64,000 bases of DNA from Lichenifustis flavocetrariae (GTDB taxonomy: Bacteria > Pseudomonadota > Alphaproteobacteria > Rhizobiales > Beijerinckiaceae), in the NCBI RefSeq assembly GCF_026130545.1, contig NZ_JAMOIM010000008.1:62001-126000 (forward strand). The letters run 5' to 3'. Position numbers and translations under genes: made by a program. A model generated the notes under the pieces. The model did no database searches, was not told the origin of the DNA, and saw nothing but the letters and a program-made list of their open reading frames with translations. Positions within the stretch are counted from its first letter, which is position 1. Each line of letters opens with the position of its first letter. Shown piece after piece: positions 1 through 8,860 of the stretch.

Positions 1-851
1 CGGAGACCCTCTGCGGTCTGCGGCCCGAGCACGGACACGGTCGGACCGGCTAAGTTCCTTATGCGGGAAAGCATTTCCCCGCCGCCTGCGACGATCAGGG
101 GTTTCTTCAGGAGATTGAACGCCTCCACGGCGAGATCGGGACGCTTGTAGGCGACCAGCTCGCCCGCCATGAGATAGAAGTCACCGCGTTGGTCGGCGCT
201 TACGGGAGCGAAGGAGCGCGTGTCGACCGGTGGGTGGATCACCCGTGCCTCACGCCGGTAGTAGGTCCCAAGCCGGCGCGCGACCGTTCGAGAATTGGCC
301 GCGAAGTGATGCACCCTTGTGGCCGATATGGCATCCCAGTTTCGCAGGTAGTGCGACAGCGGCGGCATCAGCAGCCGAGTGATCGGCCCACTCCGCTCGC
401 GGTAATCATGAAACATGTTCCAGATGTAGCGCATCGGGGAATGGCAGTAGCAAAGGTGTAGCGCTCCCGCTGGGGGGATGATGCCCTTGCTGGGTCCCGA
501 TTCGCTGCTGATAATGAGGTCGTAGCCCCGAAGATCGAGTTGCTCGAGCGCCATGGGCATCAGCGGAAGGTACCGCTGGTAGCGGGTGGAGGCGCGGGGC
601 AGGCGGGCGATGAACGAAGTCTGCACCCGATGACTGGAAATGGTGGAAGACACGGCTTCGGGGACGTACACGTGGGTAAAGATGTCGGCCTGTGGAAACA
701 TCTCGCACAGGGCTTCGATGACCTTCTCGCCCCCCCGCATGCCGACGAGCCAGTAATGAATGAACGCAACTCGGATGTCGGTTGGTAAACTGGCTCGCTC
801 ATCTTGTCGATGCTGAGTAAAGGGGAGAACGACAGACGGGCTCAAAGGCAT
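1..851 (-). CDS. Family 4 glycosyltransferase, C-terminus beyond left edge
   Basis: Reading the complementary strand from an ATG at 851 gives an uninterrupted frame of 283 codons that runs off the left edge. It opens with a GT-B N-terminal fold pattern (VAFIHYWLVGMRGGEKVIEA, about residues 32-51). Later come CYCHSPMRYIW, a typical acceptor-side motif of GT4 mannosyl-type transferases, and the start of the second Rossmann domain (FYLMAGELVAYKRPDLAVEA). The product probably adds a sugar to a lipid-linked exopolysaccharide repeat unit at the cytoplasmic membrane. AAGGGA lies about 12 bases before the ATG; no other in-frame start precedes the conserved part. The gene is transcribed away from the ExoY-like gene at 1034, sharing its AT-rich upstream region. 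Donor and acceptor sugars cannot be told from sequence. Confidence 0.9.
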   Translation of the reverse strand, partial: MPLSPSVVLPFTQHRQDERASLPTDIRVAFIHYWLVGMRGGEKVIEALCEMFPQADIFTHVYVPEAVSSTISSHRVQTSFIARLPRASTRYQRYLPLMPMALEQLDLRGYDLIISSESGPSKGIIPPAGALHLCYCHSPMRYIWNMFHDYRERSGPITRLLMPPLSHYLRNWDAISATRVHHFAANSRTVARRLGTYYRREARVIHPPVDTRSFAPVSADQRGDFYLMAGELVAYKRPDLAVEAFNLLKKPLIVAGGGEMLSRIRNLAGPTVSVLGPQTAEGL

Positions 852-1033
852 GTCGCGAATAATTCCCTTACGTCATGCACCCTCGAAACGGGTACTGGGT
901 GATGCAAATTCTATAATAATGGAAAAAACGCTTTTGTGTTGCAATATCAAGTATTTATCCGCAAATTTAATTTGAAGTTACTGGGCGTTTCTGGTTTATA
1001 TTAGCGAAATATTAACATGAATAGTGAAATCGC
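852..1033. promoter_or_regulatory. AT-rich divergent promoter region upstream of the ExoY-like gene
   Basis: This spacer separates two divergent polysaccharide genes. From about 895 to 1030 it is strikingly AT-rich compared with its GC-rich surroundings, with many TA steps and A/T runs. AT-rich, TA-step-rich DNA upstream of exo genes is the preferred target of Ros/MucR zinc-finger regulators in rhizobia. MucR control is an inference; no exact promoter hexamers are claimed. Confidence 0.45.
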
Positions 1034-1744
1034 ATGAGTCTCGGGGTGTCTGAAGCGACGGGCTCAATAGAGGCGTCCGCTGAATTCTCTGCGGATGCGC
1101 CTTTCGACTGCGTCGACGGGTTGCAATCAGGAGCTCTTTCCGACGTCAAGCGTGGTTTTGACTTTGGTGTCGCACTGACTGCGCTGGTGCTGTTTGCGCC
1201 TCTCATAGCAACGATCGCGTTGGTTCTTCTGGTGAGCCAAGGGCGGCCGGTGCTCATTCGGCACCGCCGAATCGGGCGCAAGGGGAAGGATTTTCCCTGC
1301 TTCAAGTTCCGAACCATGGTGCGTGATGCTGACAAAGTGCTGCAGGGCGTCCTGGAGCAAAATCCGGCGATGCGGGCGGAGTGGGAATCGCGCCGGAAAT
1401 TGCAAAACGATCCGCGGATCACGAGTTTCGGCCGCGTCCTGCGTGAAACGAGCGTCGACGAAATTCCGCAGCTCTTCAATGTGCTGCTCGGCGACATGAG
1501 TTTGGTGGGGCCGCGCCCTATCGTGCAGGACGAGGTGGCGTTCTACGGGCCAAAGATCGCGCACTACCATCGCGTTCGTCCCGGCCTCACGGGTGCCTGG
1601 CAGGTCGGCGGCCGAAGCGATGTCAGCTTCAGTAAACGGGTCGAGCTCGATACGGCCTATGTGATGTCCTGGAGTTTCAAGGCGGACATCAGGATCCTGA
1701 TCAAGACCATTCCGGTCGTTCTGAACCGCAAAGGAAGCTGCTAG
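1034..1744 (+). CDS. ExoY-like undecaprenyl-phosphate sugar-phosphate transferase
   Basis: The 236-residue protein is a bacterial sugar transferase (polyisoprenyl-phosphate hexose-1-phosphate transferase), which starts a repeat unit by moving a sugar phosphate from UDP-sugar to undecaprenyl phosphate. One hydrophobic anchor lies at about 45-68. The family motifs follow: KFRTM at 91-95, the DEIPQLFNVLLGDMSLVGPR block at 142-161, and RPGLTGAWQ from 182. It lacks the long multi-TM N-terminal half of WbaP-type enzymes, so it is the short ExoY form. It lies just upstream of a GT4 gene and a GH16 gene, so it is the likely committing enzyme of this cluster. Galactose-phosphate as donor is likely by analogy with ExoY but not shown. 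Confidence 0.92.
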   Translation: MSLGVSEATGSIEASAEFSADAPFDCVDGLQSGALSDVKRGFDFGVALTALVLFAPLIATIALVLLVSQGRPVLIRHRRIGRKGKDFPCFKFRTMVRDADKVLQGVLEQNPAMRAEWESRRKLQNDPRITSFGRVLRETSVDEIPQLFNVLLGDMSLVGPRPIVQDEVAFYGPKIAHYHRVRPGLTGAWQVGGRSDVSFSKRVELDTAYVMSWSFKADIRILIKTIPVVLNRKGSC

Positions 1745-1808
1745 CCATGCCCGCGTGTGACCAGTCCGCGAGTATGCGGTCGCGGGCAGATCTCGCGAGG
1801 CCGCGTTG

Positions 1809-2981
1809 ATGTTTGGCATGCGCTTTTTGCGTCCGGCCGGACAGGCGCGGCCAACGCCGGAAGCCTGGGATCGCGATCGTAGCCTGGCGCACCGGCGTCG
1901 AGAGGACGGCGACATTCTGATCAACGGCCGCTTCTACGGCCAACCCGTGACCGGCGTTCAGCGTTACGGCCGGGAGATTGTGGCTGCCCTCGACCCGCTC
2001 CTGGCCCGGCGCATGCGCTCGGCGGCACTCCTGATGCCGTCCGGCGTTCCCCCGGTTCCTGCTTTTCGCGCTTTGAGCCCAGTCCGTGTAACGCCGGGGC
2101 AGGGCCATGGCTGGGAGCAAGCTCTGGCCCTCCGGCCGACGGGTCGGCTGCTCAACCTCTGCAACACCGGTCCATGTCTCAAGCATCGGCAGGTGGTCTG
2201 CATCCACGATACCAACGTGTTCACCGAGCCGAACAGTTACCGCGCCGGGTTCCGCTTGTTCTATGGAGCCTTGCAACCGCTGTTGGCCCGACGGGCCGCG
2301 CGACTCGCCACCGTGTCCCGAGCCTCCGCGGTCGCCATCGCGGAACGCTTTGGCATCGACCGCCGCCGCATTGCCGTGCTGCCCAACGGTCACGAGCATG
2401 TCTTCGCCTGGGACAGGACCCGCTCGGATTTTCGCCCCCACGAGTCCGATCGCCCGTTCGTGCTGCTCCTGGGCAGCCGCGCTCGACACAAGAACGTCGG
2501 CCTCATGCTCGATCTTGCGCCGGCCCTCAATGAGCTCGGGATCGACCTTGTCGTGGCGGGAGGGGCCGCGCGGATCTTTGCTGCGCCGACGGGGTCAAAT
2601 GCGGCGGTCGCACGGCCGGCCGGCAACATTCGCTGGCTCGGCCACGTGTCGGACGACGACCTTGCGGCCTTCTATGGTGAAGCCCTCTGCCTCGCGTTTC
2701 CCTCGCTCACCGAAGGGTTTGGTTTGCCGATCGTCGAGGCCATGGCGCTCGGTTGTCCCGTCGTCGCGTCCGATCGCGCCAGCATGCCGGAGGTGTGTGG
2801 CGAGGCCGCCTTGCTGGCAGCTCCCGATGATCCCGCCGCCTGGCTCGCGCATATCAAAAATCTGCGCGATACGCCGGCGTTGCGGGATGATCTGCGGGGA
2901 CGTGGTCTCTTTCAAGCGCGGCGCTTTTCCTGGGCTGCCTCGGCTCAGGGTTATCTCGATCTTCTGGACGGTTTGATATGA
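1809..2981 (+). CDS. Family 4 glycosyltransferase
   Basis: A protein of 390 residues with the two-domain GT-B fold. The C-terminal donor-binding half has the family signature: LLGSRARHKN near the domain start, IRWLGHVSDDDLAAFY, then the E-x7-E motif region FPSLTEGFGLPIVEAMALG, which binds the nucleotide sugar. The N-terminal half contains INGRFYGQPVTGVQRYGREI, typical of transferases that extend a lipid-linked oligosaccharide. ATG at 1809 is preferred over the TTG one codon before. Its stop overlaps the start of the GH16 gene by four bases, so the two are translationally coupled. Specificity is unknown. Confidence 0.92.
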   Translation: MFGMRFLRPAGQARPTPEAWDRDRSLAHRRREDGDILINGRFYGQPVTGVQRYGREIVAALDPLLARRMRSAALLMPSGVPPVPAFRALSPVRVTPGQGHGWEQALALRPTGRLLNLCNTGPCLKHRQVVCIHDTNVFTEPNSYRAGFRLFYGALQPLLARRAARLATVSRASAVAIAERFGIDRRRIAVLPNGHEHVFAWDRTRSDFRPHESDRPFVLLLGSRARHKNVGLMLDLAPALNELGIDLVVAGGAARIFAAPTGSNAAVARPAGNIRWLGHVSDDDLAAFYGEALCLAFPSLTEGFGLPIVEAMALGCPVVASDRASMPEVCGEAALLAAPDDPAAWLAHIKNLRDTPALRDDLRGRGLFQARRFSWAASAQGYLDLLDGLI

Positions 2982-3826
2982 CGGAGCGTCGCGCGGTTCT
3001 TCGTACGTGCGCGGCTCTGCTGGTCGCGTGTTTGTCGGTCCTGGCCACAGCGCGCCCGGCCACAGCAGAAAAGCTCGATCTTTCCGGCTATGTCGAGACC
3101 TTCACGGAGGAGTTCAAAAGCCTCGATCTGTCAGCTTGGGGACCGGGAACGCGCTGGATCGCACACACCCCATGGCACGGCGATTTTGGCGATGCCACCT
3201 TCATCGATCCGGGACCATTCGGCCCATTCTCTTTGACGCCCGACGGTCTGCGCATCACGGCCACCAAGCTGCCCGATGGGCGGTGGACGTCCGGTCTGAT
3301 CTGTTCCATGGATCGCGACGGCCCTGGCCAAAAGGGCTTCGCGCAGAAGTACGGCTATTTCGAAATGCGCGCGAAGTTGCCCGAGGGGCCGGGCACGTGG
3401 CCGGCCTTCTGGCTGATCGGCATCGACAAGGCGAAATCTTCGGCCGAGATCGATGTCGTCGAGTTCTATGGGCACGACCCTCGCTTCTTCCATGCCGTAG
3501 AACACATTTGGGTCGGCGGGAGGGATCGCTATGGCCGCGACCGGATGATGGAGGTGACGCCACATCTGTTGTCGGCGGATTACAACACCTTCGGGGTGCG
3601 GATCACTCCCGACACGACAACCTTCTTCCTCAACCGAGAGAGCTTCTGGGTCACGCCCACTCCGCCTGAATACAAGCAGCCGATGTACGTGCTGGCCAAT
3701 CTGGCGCTCGGAGGCGGCTGGCCCGTGAAAGATCTGCACTCTCCCGCTTTCATGGACATCTCGGCCATCCGGGTGTTCCAATCGAAGGCCGCGTTACAGT
3801 CGGACCCCGATCATGCTGGTCCTTGA
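2978..3826 (+). CDS. Secreted GH16 family endo-glycanase (ExoK-like)
   Basis: A 282-residue protein with an N-terminal signal peptide (hydrophobic stretch about 8-25, cleavage likely after ATA near residue 30). The catalytic GH16 motif EIDVVEFYG lies at 157-165, giving nucleophile Glu157, helper Asp159 and acid/base Glu162. GH16 enzymes in rhizobial exo clusters, such as ExoK, cleave beta-glucan-like backbones of nascent exopolysaccharide in the periplasm or outside the cell and so set polymer length. The start overlaps the preceding glycosyltransferase (ATGA) and the end overlaps the next gene by 14 bases, so it is inside the polysaccharide operon. The exact linkage cleaved is unknown. Confidence 0.9.
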   Translation: MTERRAVLRTCAALLVACLSVLATARPATAEKLDLSGYVETFTEEFKSLDLSAWGPGTRWIAHTPWHGDFGDATFIDPGPFGPFSLTPDGLRITATKLPDGRWTSGLICSMDRDGPGQKGFAQKYGYFEMRAKLPEGPGTWPAFWLIGIDKAKSSAEIDVVEFYGHDPRFFHAVEHIWVGGRDRYGRDRMMEVTPHLLSADYNTFGVRITPDTTTFFLNRESFWVTPTPPEYKQPMYVLANLALGGGWPVKDLHSPAFMDISAIRVFQSKAALQSDPDHAGP

Positions 3827-4748
3827 TCGGGATCTGCAGAGGGGCTGCCGCAGTGTCGCGCCCACGAAGGCCGCCGGTGCGCCACAGATCTGCGTCGTGT
3901 TTGCCACAAGGGGGCGCCCGTCTCTCTTAGGCCAGGCCGTGGCCGCGATAGAGCGGCAGACCTGCCGGCCAGCGTCGATCATCGTGTCCTGCCCTTCACC
4001 CGACGATGCCGCGCCGGTCTTGGGGCGTCCTGATGTGACGGTGCTGTGTGAGGCGACCGGCCTCGCCGCACAGCGCAATGTTGCCCTCCGGCAGGTGGCG
4101 CGAGACACGGATATCGTGGTGTTCTTCGACGACGATTTCCTGCCGCGCGCCGATTGGCTCGAATGCGTCGCGGAGACCTTCGCGCGGCATCCCGACATCG
4201 GTGCCGTCACCGGCGATGTCATTGCTGACGGCATCAAAGGCCCAGGGCTCAGCGTCGCGGAGGCCGAGGCCCTGATTGCCGGCGCACCGGCCGAGGCCCG
4301 CCACTGGATGGTCGACTCCTATGTTCCCTATGGATGCAATATGGCGTTCCGCTGGTCGGTCATTTCAGATCATCGCTTCGACGAGCGTCTGGTCCTTTAC
4401 GGGTGGTTGGAAGACCGCGATTTCGGGGCTGCCCTCGAACGCAACGGCGCGCGCATCGTGAAGATCAGCAGCGCCGTGGGCGTCCACATGGGGGTCAAAA
4501 GCGGGCGCGTGTCCGGCCGCAAACTCGGCTACTCCCAGGTGGTCAACCCACTGTACCTTTATCGCAAGGGCAACATGCCCCTCGGTGCGGTCGCCGACCA
4601 CCTGTTCCGCAATATCGCCAGCAATTTGGGGCGGGCGTTTCGCCCCGAGCCCTATGTCGACCGGCGTGGCCGTCTCTACGGCAATCTCCGCGCCATGGGG
4701 GACATCCTGCGTGGATCTATCGAACCCGAACGGGCAGGCAACCTATGA
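3813..4748 (+). CDS. Family 2 glycosyltransferase
   Basis: The 311-residue protein has the GT-A fold. The nucleotide-sugar-binding region starts at about residue 26 (ICVVFATRGRPSLL), the metal-binding acidic motif FFDDDFLP is at 104-111, and GWLEDRDFG further on resembles the ED catalytic-base motif of inverting GT2 enzymes. It overlaps the GH16 gene by 14 bases and its stop overlaps the next start (ATGA). It probably adds one sugar of the same repeat unit at the cytoplasmic face of the inner membrane. No membrane-spanning synthase domain is present, so it is a transferase rather than a processive polymerase. Confidence 0.88.
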   Translation: MLVLDRDLQRGCRSVAPTKAAGAPQICVVFATRGRPSLLGQAVAAIERQTCRPASIIVSCPSPDDAAPVLGRPDVTVLCEATGLAAQRNVALRQVARDTDIVVFFDDDFLPRADWLECVAETFARHPDIGAVTGDVIADGIKGPGLSVAEAEALIAGAPAEARHWMVDSYVPYGCNMAFRWSVISDHRFDERLVLYGWLEDRDFGAALERNGARIVKISSAVGVHMGVKSGRVSGRKLGYSQVVNPLYLYRKGNMPLGAVADHLFRNIASNLGRAFRPEPYVDRRGRLYGNLRAMGDILRGSIEPERAGNL

Positions 4749-6415
4749 ACTACATGGATCAGGCCGGCCACGAGCGGCTGCGTGAGGCCGCCGCGGATGA
4801 TGCAATTTTCAGTTCCAAGGCGCGGATAACCTTGCCGGAGCACGATCCCGCGCTCGTCAGCATCGGCGAAATGCTTCAGGTGCTGCGCCGCGGCAAGTGG
4901 ATCGTACTGGCGTGCCTCGGCGTCTGCCTGGGAGTGGCCGGTGTCTATCTTTACCGGACGCCGCCCGAATATTCCGCCTCGTCCCAGGTGATTCTTGAGC
5001 CGCGCCGGCTGACATCCCAGGAAGCTGCGGCGGGCATTTCGGCGGCGCTCGACAGCGCTCAGGCCGAAAGCCAGATGCAGGTGGTGAAATCCGAGCGTAT
5101 CCTGTCGATCGTGTTCGACACGCTCGACCTCCTTCATGCGCCTGAGTTCGTGCATCGGGAACCGGGCCTGCGACAGCGTCTGACCGATGCCTTGAGCAAG
5201 TTTCTGCCCGCGCTGAAGCCCTCCGGCGGCCAGCAATCCAAGCCCGATGAAGAGCGGTTGATCGCCTTCGAAGCCTTCAGCAACCGTGTGTCGGTGCGGC
5301 GAATCGGTCAGTCCTATGTTCTGGAAATCTCCTATCGGGCACTTTCCCCGGCGCAGGCGGCGCGTCTGACCAACTCGATCACGGCCGCCTATATTCACAG
5401 CCAGATCGAACAAAAGGTCGCGGCCGCGCGACGCGGCGCCGAGTTTTTGGAAGATCGGTTTGCCGTGCTGCGACAGGAGGAGCAGACGGCCGCGGACGCC
5501 ATTCGCGACGGGGCTATTCCGGCAATGCCTTTTCCGGATTCCGATGCTCGCGTGATCAGTGCGGCGCGTGAACCCCTGGGCAAGAGCTATCCGCAAAATG
5601 CCATCGTGCTCGTCTTCGCCGCCGCTGTCGGTCTGTTGATCGGTTGCGGTATTTTGGCCGTGCGACAGAGTCTCGACCGGCGCGTCCGTACGGCCAGCCA
5701 GATCTGGCGGCACTTCGGGCTGCCCTGCCTCAGCGTTCTGCCTGTGACCAAAAGGCGAGGCCGGAACCGGGTGCCGTTCGATCTGGTCGTCTGCGACGCC
5801 AAGGCCCCGTTCTCGCAGGCGTTGCGATCGGCCTACACGTCGATTGTGACGGCGGGCGCCCGTCAGACCACGTTCCGTGCATTGGGGGTTGTCTCCTGGC
5901 GAACCGGCGAGGGAAAAAGCACAATCGCTGGGAACTTGGCTCATTTCATCGCCGCCACGGGTGAAAAGGCCGTTCTGATCGATGCCGATTTGCAGGACCC
6001 TGCACTCAGTGAAGTTCTCGCGCCGGAGGCCACGGCGGGACTCTGTGAGGCGCTTGGTGACCACGCCGACCTTATTGCGCTCAAGCCGGAGACCTTGCGC
6101 CGTGACCTCGGCTTCGTACCGGCGCGCAGCCGCTTCGAGCCCTACCGGCCGAACCTCTTCCTCGGTGCACCCCAGGTCGGACGTTTCATCAACCATCTGC
6201 GCGACTCGGGGGACGTGATCGTAGATCTGCCGGCCATGGTCCGCTCGCCCCACGCGCAGGCGATCTGCGGCTTTCTCGATGCAGTCGTCCTCGTCGTCGA
6301 ATGCGGGCAGACGACAATAGACGAGGTCGCCATGGCGGTTCGGACCCTCGAAAGCGCTCAGGCGCAACTCGTCGGCATCGTGCTCAACAAAGGCGCCAAT
6401 CGACACGGTCGCTAG
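4745..6415 (+). CDS. Wzz-type chain-length protein fused to BY-kinase-like ATPase, short periplasmic domain
   Basis: This 556-residue protein has the ExoP/Wzc layout: first membrane segment at about 51-69, a Wzz-like periplasmic part, second membrane segment at about 286-306, then a cytoplasmic ATPase with Walker A WRTGEGKST (385-393), Walker A' VLIDADLQDP (about 410-419) and Walker B VIVDLP (491-496). Such proteins set polymer length and control export. Two things are odd. The segment between the ARRGAEFLEDR helix (228-238) and the second membrane segment is only about 45 residues, where family members normally have a coiled-coil hairpin well over 100 residues long. Also, the C-terminus ends in NKGANRHGR without the usual tyrosine cluster. 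It starts in the stop codon of the GT2 gene (ATGA). Confidence 0.88.
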   Translation: MNYMDQAGHERLREAAADDAIFSSKARITLPEHDPALVSIGEMLQVLRRGKWIVLACLGVCLGVAGVYLYRTPPEYSASSQVILEPRRLTSQEAAAGISAALDSAQAESQMQVVKSERILSIVFDTLDLLHAPEFVHREPGLRQRLTDALSKFLPALKPSGGQQSKPDEERLIAFEAFSNRVSVRRIGQSYVLEISYRALSPAQAARLTNSITAAYIHSQIEQKVAAARRGAEFLEDRFAVLRQEEQTAADAIRDGAIPAMPFPDSDARVISAAREPLGKSYPQNAIVLVFAAAVGLLIGCGILAVRQSLDRRVRTASQIWRHFGLPCLSVLPVTKRRGRNRVPFDLVVCDAKAPFSQALRSAYTSIVTAGARQTTFRALGVVSWRTGEGKSTIAGNLAHFIAATGEKAVLIDADLQDPALSEVLAPEATAGLCEALGDHADLIALKPETLRRDLGFVPARSRFEPYRPNLFLGAPQVGRFINHLRDSGDVIVDLPAMVRSPHAQAICGFLDAVVLVVECGQTTIDEVAMAVRTLESAQAQLVGIVLNKGANRHGR

Positions 6416-6429
6416 ACTGGACCGTGCGG

Positions 6430-7488
6430 ATGCGCATTCTCCATCTCATAAAGCATTGCGAGCCGTCGAACGGGCACGTGAATGTCGCGGTCGACCTCGC
6501 CTGCCTGCATGTGCGGGCCGGCCACGAGGTGACCTTTGCGAGTGCCGGTGGCGCCTATGTGGATTTTCTCACGGCGAATGGAATCGCGCATCGTCGGATC
6601 AGCTCTGGCTGGTCCCCGCTCAGCGTGGCCGGTGCGATCGCGGACCTTGTGGCCCTCTGCCATGCCTTCCGACCGGATGTGATCCATGCCCATATGATGT
6701 CGAGCGCCGTCCTGGGCTTTGTCGCATCCAGGCTGTGCCGGCTTCCGCTCGTCACGACGGTCCACAATTCCTTTGACCAGCATTCCGATCTCATGCGGTT
6801 GGGCGATGCGGTCGTGGCGGTCAGCGAGGCCGAGCGCCGACTGCTGCTGTCACGCGGGTATTCGGACCGCAAGCTCGTGACGATCTACAACGGCCCGGTT
6901 GGCTCTCCGCGTGAGGAGCTTATTGAGAGGAGGCCTCGGCCGGTTCTTGCGACCCCTTGCGTTATCACCGTTGCCGGACTTCACGCTCGAAAAGGTGTGC
7001 ATCACCTGATCGCGGCTTTCGCGGCAACGGCGGCTGCCTATCCCGAGTGGCATCTGAACATTATCGGTGAGGGACCGGACCGGGGCAAACTCGAAACGGA
7101 AGTGGCCAGCCTCGGCCTTGGTGCCCGTGTGCATTTTGTCGGCGCCGTGATGAATCCTAAGCCTTGGCTCGAACAGGCGCAGATCTTTGCCCTCGCGTCG
7201 CTTGCCGAGCCGTTCGGCCTTGTGCTCGTGGAGGCGCGGGCTGCCGGTTGCGCCGTGGTGGCGACCGATGTTGGCGGCATCCCCGAAGTCCTGGCCTTTG
7301 GCGAGGCGGGGCATCTGGTGAAAGCCGGGGATCCAGAGGCTATGGCGCATGTCCTCCGCGAACTCATGGGTAATCCCGACCAGCTTTGCGAATGGCGTCG
7401 CCGATCTCAGAAGAATGTCGAGGCGTTCGCGGCCGGAACGACGGCCGGCAAATATCTCGCGCTTTACCAAGATCTGCAGATCGGCTGA
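6430..7488 (+). CDS. Family 4 glycosyltransferase
   Basis: The 352-residue protein begins MRILHLIKHCEPSNGHVNVA, a classic GT4 N-terminus. The donor domain contains TVAGLHARKGVHHLI, ALASLAEPFGLVLVEARAAG (E-x7-E region) and GGIPEVLAFGEAG. It lies 14 bases after the chain-length gene on the same strand and closes the first forward gene run. GTG at 6424 is an alternative start two codons earlier; ATG at 6430 fits the family N-terminus. Its role in the same repeat unit is inferred from position; sugar specificity is unknown. Confidence 0.9.
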   Translation: MRILHLIKHCEPSNGHVNVAVDLACLHVRAGHEVTFASAGGAYVDFLTANGIAHRRISSGWSPLSVAGAIADLVALCHAFRPDVIHAHMMSSAVLGFVASRLCRLPLVTTVHNSFDQHSDLMRLGDAVVAVSEAERRLLLSRGYSDRKLVTIYNGPVGSPREELIERRPRPVLATPCVITVAGLHARKGVHHLIAAFAATAAAYPEWHLNIIGEGPDRGKLETEVASLGLGARVHFVGAVMNPKPWLEQAQIFALASLAEPFGLVLVEARAAGCAVVATDVGGIPEVLAFGEAGHLVKAGDPEAMAHVLRELMGNPDQLCEWRRRSQKNVEAFAAGTTAGKYLALYQDLQIG

Positions 7489-7591
7489 CCGGGAACCGCC
7501 CACCGATTGGGGTGTCCCTCTTGTTCCACTTCACATGCGGTCCTGACCTCTACAAGGTCTTGCCATGGGCCGAGAACGTCACTCGATGGGT

Positions 7592-8860
7592 TCAGTATGC
7601 ATCGCCGGCAGCCGCCGATTGCTCCGTTGTGCGAGCCGGGACATGGCCACTAAGGATCGTCGGCTGGCTCGCCGGCCGAGCCTTTTGCAGCAGATGATTT
7701 GCGAGCCGGCCAGCCGTGAACTCGGCGCCGCACGCGAAGCGCACCAAAGGACCGAAGGAATTTGCCGATGCCACTCCCACGAGATAGAGGCCAGGAACCG
7801 AAGATTCGAAGAAGCGCGATAGGACAGGCGTATTCTCGGAGGAACGGATCTGCGCCCGCAGGCCTGGATCGAGAAAGCCAAGGCGGTCGAGGTTTACCCT
7901 GTAGCCTGTCGCGGCAATGACATGGTCGACTTCGAGGCTGCTGTCCTGCCCGTTCTGCCGAAGGGTGAGGATCGCCCTCTGACCACGCGTAGCGACCCCA
8001 CGGACCTCGGTGGAGGTCATCACCTCGGTATGCTGTTCCACGATGTCGCGCGTGAACCAGCATGACACTGGACCGAGATGCCGGCGTGTCACCTCGTGCC
8101 GGACCTTTTGTGGCAGGGCGTGAAACGCGAGCGGCATTTGCGTGCAGAAGACGTTCTTCCATCCTGACCCAATGGACGTCAGCGGCCAGCGCATGCTTTC
8201 GATGAGGGAGCGCGAACCCGCCTTCGGGGGCGCATGAAACTTGAGACGCGGCCCGCGAGTGAGGACCCGAACCTGCGCGCCCGCTGCGACAAGCGCGGCC
8301 GCGCAATCTGTCGCCGACGATCCACCGCCCACGACCGCGACCGCCTTGCCCTTGAAGCGGCTCATGTCGTGGTGGGCGGAAGAATGCGACAGGACAGTTT
8401 CGGGCAGGCCAGCCATTTGGGGCGGAAGATACGCGAAATGCGTGATGCCGACCGCCAGAACCACGCGGCGGAACACCCCCACCTCGCCGTCATCGAACTG
8501 GATCTCAAAGCCGGCCTGGTGCCGTTTGATCCGAGCCGCCTGTTTGGGCTCGATAACGGGCACGTAGCGGCGCTGGAACTCCAGTCCGTATTCCGAAAAA
8601 TCCTTCAGGCTGACAGGCAGACCCGTGTCCGCGTAGGGAATGTCGTTCGCGCGGCAATAACTGGAAAACGAAAACTCTCCCGCTCTGTCATAAAGCGTGG
8701 AGGCGAAGCCCTCGGATTTCAGATGCATGCCCATGGCCATGCGCGACGTCCAGCTTTGCATTGGAACGCCGAAGATTCGAAAATTGGCCCGTTCTGAATG
8801 AAGGTGAGCGCCCAGGGAGAGGCCATACGGACCCGCACCTACAATTCCGATCTCACACAT
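7592..8860 (-). CDS. FAD-dependent monooxygenase-like oxidoreductase
   Basis: The 422-residue protein has two dinucleotide-binding motifs: GAGPYG at 8-13 for FAD and VGGGSSATD at 177-185 for NADPH. A later VIAATGYRV resembles the ATG motif of flavin-containing monooxygenases and lysine/ornithine N-hydroxylases, and PGLYLVGVA near the C-terminus is typical of this fold. A good ribosome site (AGAGGA) precedes the ATG. It is divergent from an ATP-grasp gene and surrounded by glycosyltransferases, which suggests oxidation of a polymer substituent, or a separate small-molecule task. The strict FMO fingerprint FxGxxxHxxxY/F is not evident, so the hydroxylase function is an inference. Confidence 0.75.
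   Translation of the reverse strand: MCEIGIVGAGPYGLSLGAHLHSERANFRIFGVPMQSWTSRMAMGMHLKSEGFASTLYDRAGEFSFSSYCRANDIPYADTGLPVSLKDFSEYGLEFQRRYVPVIEPKQAARIKRHQAGFEIQFDDGEVGVFRRVVLAVGITHFAYLPPQMAGLPETVLSHSSAHHDMSRFKGKAVAVVGGGSSATDCAAALVAAGAQVRVLTRGPRLKFHAPPKAGSRSLIESMRWPLTSIGSGWKNVFCTQMPLAFHALPQKVRHEVTRRHLGPVSCWFTRDIVEQHTEVMTSTEVRGVATRGQRAILTLRQNGQDSSLEVDHVIAATGYRVNLDRLGFLDPGLRAQIRSSENTPVLSRFFESSVPGLYLVGVASANSFGPLVRFACGAEFTAGRLANHLLQKARPASQPTILSGHVPARTTEQSAAAGDAY

Noticed and set aside
4334-4744. In-frame N-terminal extension of the chain-length protein
   Set aside because: The extra codons run through the preceding GT2 gene in another frame and are arginine-rich; the ATG at 4745 forms a standard ATGA overlap and begins a normal Wzz N-terminus.
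4676-6406. Long complementary-strand frame of 576 codons across the chain-length gene
   Set aside because: It lies entirely opposite a gene with clear Wzz and ATPase motifs. Its translation is rich in Arg, Asp and Gly without any domain, as expected for the shadow of a high-GC gene.
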